A stretch of DNA of 42,251 nt, taken from contig JABFSH010000024.1 of assembly GCA_013140705.1 (NCBI GenBank), positions 1-42,251 of the forward strand, written 5' to 3'. The DNA comes from Methylococcaceae bacterium (GTDB lineage: Bacteria > Pseudomonadota > Gammaproteobacteria > Methylococcales > Methylomonadaceae). Below are positions 36,646-42,251 of the stretch, one piece after another. The translations under genes and the position numbers were made by a program. The notes beneath the pieces are model-generated. The model saw nothing but the letters and a program-made list of their open reading frames with translations, had not been told where the DNA came from and searched no databases. Every line of letters starts with the position of its first letter. The first letter of the stretch is position 1.

Positions 36646-36949
36646 GGACAAAAATGCCTTATATGCGGCCTACATGCCATTCGTGGTTAATGGCGGCCTG
36701 TTTGTGCCCACCAACCGCGACTATGAAATGGGACAGGAAGTTTTTTTGTTGTTAAATTTAATGGAAGAGACAGAGCGATTGCCGATAGCTGGCAAAATTA
36801 TCTGGAAAACTCCAACAGGATCCGATGGTTATCGTTCAGCAGGCATCGGTGTGCAGTTTAGTAACCAGGATGGCGGCATGGCCCGTAACAAAATAGAAAC
36901 CTATTTAGCAGGCGCTTTATCGTCAGATCGCTCAACACATACGATGTAG
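36596..36949 (+). CDS. pilZ: PilZ-domain protein, type IV pilus type
   Basis: A 117-residue single-domain PilZ protein matching the founding PilZ group needed for type IV pilus function, found between holB and tatD as here. FVVNGGLFVPTNRDYEMGQEVFLLLNL and a C-terminal AGIGVQF block are present. The RxxxR and D/NxSxxG residues for cyclic-di-GMP binding are not apparent, as in that group, so it probably acts by protein contact. The ATG lies inside the holB reading frame; no later start keeps the domain's first strand. Confidence 0.92.
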   Translation: MADQTTPRQGILSLSIKDKNALYAAYMPFVVNGGLFVPTNRDYEMGQEVFLLLNLMEETERLPIAGKIIWKTPTGSDGYRSAGIGVQFSNQDGGMARNKIETYLAGALSSDRSTHTM

Positions 36950-36976
36950 GCGAAAGATGAAAGGAGTTAGGGTACA

Positions 36977-37036
36977 ATGCTTGGGAATGCAGTTTTACTC
37001 GTAGCCCTGTGCCTTGAACCTAAAAAATGCTTATAG
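36977..37036 (+). CDS. Possible 19-residue leader peptide before tatD
   Basis: A short frame, MLGNAVLLVALCLEPKKCL, begins 10 bases after AAGGAG, a near-ideal ribosome site, and overlaps the tatD start by 10 bases. The tatD ATG itself has no visible ribosome site, so this frame could couple ribosomes to tatD. A chance ORF cannot be excluded. Confidence 0.3.
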   Translation: MLGNAVLLVALCLEPKKCL

Positions 37037-37797
37037 ATTCTCATTGCCACCTCGATCGAATCGATCTAAAACCTTATCAAAATGACTTTGCCTGCTTCAT
37101 GCATGAAGCTGAGAACAGTCAAATCGAACATCTTTTATGTATCGCCATTGATCTGGAAGCCTTCCCGGCCATGCAGGCACTGGTTTCAGGTTATTCCCGG
37201 ATTTCGCTGACAGTCGGCGTGCATCCCAATGAACAAGACGGAAAAGAACCAAGCATCAGTGAGCTCATCGCCTTGGGCCAGTCCGATAAAATTATCGGTA
37301 TCGGTGAAACGGGCCTGGATTATTTTCGCAATGAAGGCGACATGGACTGGCAGCAACAGCGCTTCAGAAATCATATCGCCGCCGCCAAAGCCCTGAAGAA
37401 GCCATTGATCATTCATACGCGCGACGCGAAAATCGATACTTTGCGTATACTGGAAGAGGAAAATGCCGGCGAAGTGGGGGGGGTAATCCACTGTTTTACT
37501 GAAGATTGGGAGTTTGCCCAAAAAGCGATGGCAATGAATTTTTATATTTCCTTCTCCGGTATTGTCACCTTCAATAGCGCCAAAGAAATCAAGGAAGTTG
37601 CGAAAAAAGTACCTGCAGATCGATTTCTGATTGAAACCGATTCACCTTACCTGGCACCTGTTCCTTTTAGAGGCAGGCCCAATTATCCCACTTACGTGCG
37701 CTATGTGGCCGAACATATGGCTGAATTACGCGGCGTATCGCTCAATAAAATTGCTGATCAGTCAACTCAAAACTTTTATACACTGTTCCGGCTCTAG
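37027..37797 (+). CDS. tatD: TatD-family metal-dependent hydrolase/DNase
   Basis: A 256-residue TIM-barrel metal hydrolase, probably a 3'-5' DNase of the YcfH/TatD group. Metal ligands are visible as HCH in MLIDSHCHLDR, the Glu in IGIGETGLDYF, His in LIIHTRDA and GVIHCFTED, and Asp in LIETDSPYLAP. It follows pilZ as in pseudomonads. It lacks its own ribosome site and may depend on the preceding short frame. Confidence 0.95.
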   Translation: MLIDSHCHLDRIDLKPYQNDFACFMHEAENSQIEHLLCIAIDLEAFPAMQALVSGYSRISLTVGVHPNEQDGKEPSISELIALGQSDKIIGIGETGLDYFRNEGDMDWQQQRFRNHIAAAKALKKPLIIHTRDAKIDTLRILEEENAGEVGGVIHCFTEDWEFAQKAMAMNFYISFSGIVTFNSAKEIKEVAKKVPADRFLIETDSPYLAPVPFRGRPNYPTYVRYVAEHMAELRGVSLNKIADQSTQNFYTLFRL

Positions 37798-37805
37798 CCC
37801 GAAAA

Positions 37806-40394
37806 ATGGCCAAGCGGCATTGGAAATATGTTGTCAGTAACCGAGTCCTGATGAGCCATCTGGTCGTCATTCTAATACTGTTGTTTACGAAACAAGTCTT
37901 ATCCGATGGCTATCAGGCCGACAGTGAAACATGGCTTTTCGACAATGTTCCGGCCCGACCGCCATTTTCTGCCGACTATCTGGATGAAACCGCTAGCGGA
38001 TTTTCTATTGAACTTTGGCAATCTGTAGAAGCAGACAGGCAGACTGAGCATACTTTATTTTTTGCTAAATGGCTAGGCGATTATCCGGAAGAAATCTTAT
38101 ACCGTGCTCTGCTTCCCTGCATAGTGCCATCTTTACTTATGTTAATGATGTTGTCCGGGTATCTCTTATATCGATGGCGTGCGGAACGTGTATATTCCAA
38201 AAAGCAAATTCTGATCTATCAACAACGTACGCTGCTGGCACTGGAAGGTGGGGAATTGGGGTTGTGGGACTGGGATCTGCGAAGTGATGCGGTTTATTTT
38301 AATGAGCGCTGGAGTGAGATGCTCGGTTATCGCGTGGGTGAGATTGAACCACACTTGAGTAATTGGCAGACCTTGGTTCATCCTGAGGATTGGCAAGCAT
38401 CCAGATCTACGTTGCAGGACCATCTTCAGGCCATGTTGTCGTACTTTGAAGCCGAACACAGGATGCTGCATAGGGATGGCCACTGGATTTGGGTATTGGT
38501 GCACGGAAAAGTCATGGAAACTTCACGCCATGGTCAGCCACTTCGAATGGCAGGCACCCTTCTGGATATTACCGAGCGTAAAAACAATCAGTATCGTCTC
38601 GAAACGCTACTGACAGAACAGAATGCAATGCTTGACAATGAAATGATGGGCATGGCTAAAGTTCGGAACAGCCGATTCGTTTGGACCAGTTCCACCTTTG
38701 AAAAGATTCTGGGCTATGATCGTCATGAACTTATTGGTGAATCAACCAGTAAGTTGTTTATCAACATGGAGGCGTATCAACATTTTTCTGAGAACTGCTT
38801 TCCGACAATCAATAGCAATAAACCATTCCGGGTGCAGATTCAGCATGTCTGCAAGGATGGCAGGATTAAATGGGTTGACTTGAGTTGTAACTTCATCGAC
38901 AAAGCGAATCACTTATTAATGGGCGTCATGGTTGACGTTACAAAACAGAAGTTGGCCGAGGATGAAAAACGGGAAGCCCTGGATCGCATCAATAAAATAG
39001 CCTGTCAGCTACCGGGCGTTATTTATCAGTATTGTTTGAACCCCGATGGCAGCTCGTATTTTCCGTATGCCAGTGCAGGCGTGGAAGATATCTATCGAGT
39101 AAGTCAGGAACAGGTTCGCCAGGATGCAAGCAAGATAGCGACCATCATTCATCCTGACGATTACGATGATTTAAGAACCTCGATTTGGTCTTCGGCAAGA
39201 AGCTTGAAGCAATGGCAACACGAATATCGCGTAAAGTTTGACGACGGTACGATACGATGGCTTTTTGGCAATGCGTTGCCGCAAAGTCAGGAAGATGGTG
39301 CAGTATTATGGCATGGTTTTATTTCTGATGTTACCGAACGCAGACTGGCCGAACGAGAACTGAAAATCAGTCAAGAGCGACTTGATCTTGCACTACAAGG
39401 CGCCAATGATGGCTTGTGGGATTGGAATTTTACAACCAATGAAGTTTATTACTCGCCTCGATGGAAAACCATGCTCGGTTACGCTGAGCATGAATTGGAA
39501 AACACCTTCGAAACCTGGTCGAAGCGGGTACATCCGGATGAACAGGCGTTAATCCTTCGAAAAATGAAAGACTATATTAATGGTAAAACTGCCAATTTTG
39601 AAGTCGAATTTCGGATGCTTCATAAGGACGGTCATTGGCTTGATATACTGTCGCGCGCCAAGCTCGCCGCTGATTCCGAAGGCAAACTAATAACACCACG
39701 TCGGCTGATAGGTACGCATGTCGACATCAGTGAACGTAAAAGCAAGGAACAGCAACGCCTGAACCGGGAACTGGCGCAGCGCGATGTTCTGGTAAGGGAA
39801 GTTCATCATCGCATCAAAAATAACATCCAGGGTATTACCGGAATTCTTCGTCAATTTGCTGAAGCTCACCCTGAAACGGTCGTCCCCATTAATCAAGCCA
39901 TTGGTCAGATGAAGAGCCTTGGCGTCGTTTATGGTTTGCAGGGACGTGATTCAAAATCCAGCGTGCAATTGAGTGAACTTCTTACTTCCATCGCGAAAGA
40001 CATAGAGACCCTTTGGAATGTTCGTATCGAGTTAGATTTGTTAATGGCCAATGGTATTTGTAGCGTTTCCGAAAAAGAAGCGGTTCCGCTGGCATTGGTA
40101 TTGAATGAATTGCTTTCAAACGCGGTCAAGCATGCTGGACACCCTGAGCAAGTCAACGTTATACTTAGATTTGATGCTTCTAATGAAACAATATTGATTC
40201 TAATCAGAAATAAAGGACTATTGCCGCCTGGTTTTGACTTTGAAAACAGACGTGAAATCAATACGGGCTTGAATTTAGTTGCTTCATTATTGCCTCGAAC
40301 CGGTGTCAGATTGTGTTTTAAACAGCAAGATACTGATGTGGTGACTTTGCTTGAATGCCAGGCTCCGGTTGTTAGCCTGGCTCACACGTTATAA
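37806..40394 (+). CDS. Multi-PAS sensor histidine kinase (HisKA_2 type)
   Basis: An 862-residue kinase starting 8 bp after tatD; MSHLVVILILLF at 37851 is an alternative start. A first hydrophobic segment (about 16-33) and a second (about 100-122) bracket a short periplasmic part. Four PAS domains follow, at about 148-257, 278-382, 395-515 and 523-645, mostly PAS_3-like (GLWDWDLRSDAVYFNERW; GLWDWNFTTNEVYYSPRW). The kinase core is HisKA_2, with VREVHHRIKNNIQ (His667/668), and the ATPase domain has ALVLNELLSNAVKHA. A clear GxGxG lid is not obvious, as in this kinase class. The adjacent ANTAR regulator is the probable phosphate acceptor. The signal is unknown. Confidence 0.9.
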   Translation: MAKRHWKYVVSNRVLMSHLVVILILLFTKQVLSDGYQADSETWLFDNVPARPPFSADYLDETASGFSIELWQSVEADRQTEHTLFFAKWLGDYPEEILYRALLPCIVPSLLMLMMLSGYLLYRWRAERVYSKKQILIYQQRTLLALEGGELGLWDWDLRSDAVYFNERWSEMLGYRVGEIEPHLSNWQTLVHPEDWQASRSTLQDHLQAMLSYFEAEHRMLHRDGHWIWVLVHGKVMETSRHGQPLRMAGTLLDITERKNNQYRLETLLTEQNAMLDNEMMGMAKVRNSRFVWTSSTFEKILGYDRHELIGESTSKLFINMEAYQHFSENCFPTINSNKPFRVQIQHVCKDGRIKWVDLSCNFIDKANHLLMGVMVDVTKQKLAEDEKREALDRINKIACQLPGVIYQYCLNPDGSSYFPYASAGVEDIYRVSQEQVRQDASKIATIIHPDDYDDLRTSIWSSARSLKQWQHEYRVKFDDGTIRWLFGNALPQSQEDGAVLWHGFISDVTERRLAERELKISQERLDLALQGANDGLWDWNFTTNEVYYSPRWKTMLGYAEHELENTFETWSKRVHPDEQALILRKMKDYINGKTANFEVEFRMLHKDGHWLDILSRAKLAADSEGKLITPRRLIGTHVDISERKSKEQQRLNRELAQRDVLVREVHHRIKNNIQGITGILRQFAEAHPETVVPINQAIGQMKSLGVVYGLQGRDSKSSVQLSELLTSIAKDIETLWNVRIELDLLMANGICSVSEKEAVPLALVLNELLSNAVKHAGHPEQVNVILRFDASNETILILIRNKGLLPPGFDFENRREINTGLNLVASLLPRTGVRLCFKQQDTDVVTLLECQAPVVSLAHTL

Positions 40395-40398
40395 AAAC

Positions 40399-41031
40399 AT
40401 GATGAAAGCCAATTTTTATAAAACAGCTAGTTGCAAGCCCACCCTATTACTGGTCGATGATGACCGTTTGGTTCTTACCACCTTTGCCCAAGGGTTGGCA
40501 GGAGCGGGTTATCAAGTGAATACCGCTGAATCCGCGGATGAGTCGGAAAAAATTCTGGACAAGGGGGATCGTCCTGATTTGGTTATCCTCGATGTTCAGA
40601 TGCCGGAGAGGAGCGGGCTTGATCTGGCAGAAAGACTGAATTCCTCGTATTGCATTCCGTTTATATTGCTGACTGCCTATAACGACGAGGCGATTGTTGA
40701 AAAAGCGGCTGCCAGCGGCGCTCTAGGATATCTGGTCAAACCCATCGATGTCCCCCAGTTGATACCAGCGATTGAGGCATCCTGGGCACGCGCCAAGGAA
40801 ATTCAAGAGTTGCGGGATACTGGTAATCATTTGCAGACGGCGCTTGCTGCAGAGCGTGATGTCAGTATTGCGGTAGGAATCACTATGGTCCAGTATCATG
40901 TTGACCGGCGTAACGCCTTTGAAATGCTCCGTAAATCGGCTCGTGATCAGCGCCGAAGACTTTCCGAGCTTGCTCTTGAGGTGATTAAAGCCAGTGAGAC
41001 TCTCAATCTTGCCAACAAAGGCAACAAATAG
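40399..41031 (+). CDS. Response regulator with ANTAR RNA-binding domain
   Basis: A 210-residue regulator. The N-terminal receiver has LLLVDDDRLV, the phospho-acceptor Asp in LVILDVQMPE, LLTAY and the Lys in YLVKPIDVP. A coiled linker leads to a C-terminal ANTAR domain (AVGITMVQYHVDRRNAFEMLRK), which in known cases binds paired hairpins to prevent termination. It starts 4 bp after the kinase gene; the frame is open to 40351, overlapping it. HisKA_2 kinase plus ANTAR regulator is the EutW/EutV-type pairing. I found no convincing tandem ANTAR target in the 380 bp downstream. Confidence 0.9.
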   Translation: MMKANFYKTASCKPTLLLVDDDRLVLTTFAQGLAGAGYQVNTAESADESEKILDKGDRPDLVILDVQMPERSGLDLAERLNSSYCIPFILLTAYNDEAIVEKAAASGALGYLVKPIDVPQLIPAIEASWARAKEIQELRDTGNHLQTALAAERDVSIAVGITMVQYHVDRRNAFEMLRKSARDQRRRLSELALEVIKASETLNLANKGNK

Positions 41032-41412
41032 CGAATCTTTGTTGATGAATGTATGCAGCAAGCCATTGTAATCAACACGATGCGCGGCGGCATTCCACTA
41101 AATTCTTGTAAGCTGTAGGAATTAAACTACACTTCAAAGTCAGTTTTCGACATGTCCCAATCCCCGACAGCGAATCCGGCAGGCCTCGAACATGCCTTGT
41201 TTAATGTTCTGTAGCGATATTTATCAATACAGAAACCTGTCATTTGTCATGGGTTATGCATATATGTTCTGGATCATAAATTTTCCATTAGCTTCAAATT
41301 TCCTCCCTATAGTTCAATTTTTTTCAGGCAAGCTTGATTTATTTGTTCTGCTGTTTAAGCGCCCAAACCTAGTCCTTTAATGGGCTTGATGAATTCAAAT
41401 TGAGGAATGTTT
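41032..41412. other. Spacer between ANTAR regulator and chemoreceptor
   Basis: An AT-rich 381-bp stretch. It contains weak hairpins (CTGTA/TACAG near 41208-41231; GCCCA/TGGGC near 41361-41385) and a 20-codon frame at 41152-41214 (MSQSPTANPAGLEHALFNVL) that looks coding in composition but ends at once. I see no RNA gene or clear promoter. Confidence 0.3.
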
Positions 41413-42251
41413 ATGATTAAAGTTTTAACAAATCTAAGTTTCAAGTCGCGTATATTTCTTGGATTTTGCACACTGATTGCCATGATGATTTTTATTATTA
41501 GCGTCAGTCTGGTTCAGTTCTCCAGGACACAGACAATTGCCGGCGAATTGCAGACGACCAGTCTGCCTTTGGCGGTGCTTTCGGCGGATATGGCGCACGA
41601 TATTGTAGTGATCCAGAATGATCTGACCGATGTTTCGGCAACGCATAACCCGGATGGCTTGAAACACGCCGAACAAATAGCCCAGGATTTTAACATGGAC
41701 ATGAAAATGTTTCGGGAACGCAACGATGTAACGCCTGCGCAATTGAAGCATATGGAGAGTGTTGAAACTAGTTTCAAACAATTTTATAGTGTCGGCAAAC
41801 ACATGGCTTCTGTTTTTATGTCCCAAGGTATTGAAGCGGGTAATCTCGTGATGGTCGATTTTGACCAATCCGTGGTGGACATGAATAAACAAATCGCTGA
41901 TTTTAAAAACCGGCAATTAGATGAAACTACTCAGACTTTAGGGAAATTAGTCTCTACAAATCTGCAGTCGGCCAGAAATCTGATGTGGATTTCTTTTTTG
42001 TTGATTGTCATAGCGCTGTCCATTGCAATTTACCTCACAAGGTATTTAAGCAAACTCTTGGGTATTGACCCCATTTATGCAGCAGGCATCGCCAAAGAAA
42101 TCGCCAAAGGTAATTTTAGTCGGGACATTCGACTGGAGCCTGGCGATACCAGCAGCTTGTTACATGCGATGAAAATGATGCAGGGCTCGATTCAGGCATT
42201 TGTTGCTGCGCAAAGTGAAATTGCGAAAAAACATGCCGAAGGCTGGATTTG
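41413..42251 (+). CDS. Methyl-accepting chemotaxis protein, N-terminal part
   Basis: A chemoreceptor gene that runs off the window end; about 279 codons are visible. TGAGGA lies 6 bases before the ATG at 41413. A first membrane segment (about residues 13-35) is followed by a roughly 150-residue helical periplasmic sensor of four-helix type, a second membrane segment (about 190-212), and a HAMP-like region (YLTRYLSKLLGIDPIYAAGIAKEIAKG). The signalling domain is not in the window. Ligand unknown. Confidence 0.88.
   Translation, partial: MIKVLTNLSFKSRIFLGFCTLIAMMIFIISVSLVQFSRTQTIAGELQTTSLPLAVLSADMAHDIVVIQNDLTDVSATHNPDGLKHAEQIAQDFNMDMKMFRERNDVTPAQLKHMESVETSFKQFYSVGKHMASVFMSQGIEAGNLVMVDFDQSVVDMNKQIADFKNRQLDETTQTLGKLVSTNLQSARNLMWISFLLIVIALSIAIYLTRYLSKLLGIDPIYAAGIAKEIAKGNFSRDIRLEPGDTSSLLHAMKMMQGSIQAFVAAQSEIAKKHAEGWI

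Noticed and set aside
41192-41380. 62-codon ORF before the chemoreceptor
   Set aside because: Low-complexity hydrophobic translation of AT-rich DNA with no ribosome site.

Overview
The window is chromosomal DNA from a gammaproteobacterium of moderate GC content. The order plsX-fabH-fabD-fabG-acpP-fabF-pabC-mltG-tmk-holB-pilZ-tatD and the glnA-ntrB-ntrC block are typical of that class. The split pyruvate carboxylase, paired glnK-amt units, a BBP2-type porin and a SmbP-like metal-binding protein would suit a methanotroph of the Methylococcales or a related aquatic C1 bacterium. No methane-oxidation gene is present, so that placement is inference. No tRNA, rRNA, CRISPR array, insertion sequence, integrase of a mobile element or phage gene was seen.

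Layout. 0.1-4.4 kb (minus): pycA-pycB (two-subunit pyruvate carboxylase) followed by a Sua5/TsaC gene. 4.6-6.8 kb (plus): ogt-like methyltransferase, xerD and a solitary, divergent lpxA, ending in three consecutive hairpins. 6.9-11.2 kb: a Cys/His-repeat exported protein behind a strong promoter that abuts a perfect 15-bp-arm palindrome, a response regulator plus GAF-GGDEF-EAL pair, and a SmbP-like exported protein. 11.2-14.5 kb: a large AsmA-like DUF748 protein.

14.6-25.2 kb is a nitrogen-control island: glnK-amt (copy 2), a nitroreductase, glnK-amt (copy 1), an outer-membrane porin, glnA and ntrBC. By reading for GG-N10-GC I find three sigma-54 (RpoN) promoters, in front of glnK-amt copy 1, the porin and ntrB. 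The first two have paired NtrC-like 17-mers upstream at enhancer distances. For the porin these sit at about -108 and -140. So NtrBC, which is encoded here, probably drives PII/ammonium transport, the porin and its own synthesis under nitrogen limitation. No such promoter was found for glnA or glnK-amt copy 2.

25.4-26.4 kb: a CarH/LitR-like MerR regulator with a B12-binding domain. 26.7-37.8 kb: yceD-rpmF and a dense fatty-acid, folate, peptidoglycan, dTMP and DNA-polymerase cluster whose genes mostly overlap by 1-8 bp. 37.8-41.0 kb: a four-PAS HisKA_2-type sensor kinase and an ANTAR response regulator, a probable signalling pair acting on RNA. The window ends inside a chemoreceptor gene.

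The most unusual items are the Cys/His-repeat protein with its palindromic operator, the porin's glnA-like RpoN/NtrC control region, and the CarH-like regulator with altered ligand positions. All family calls come from reading motifs; no database search was run.
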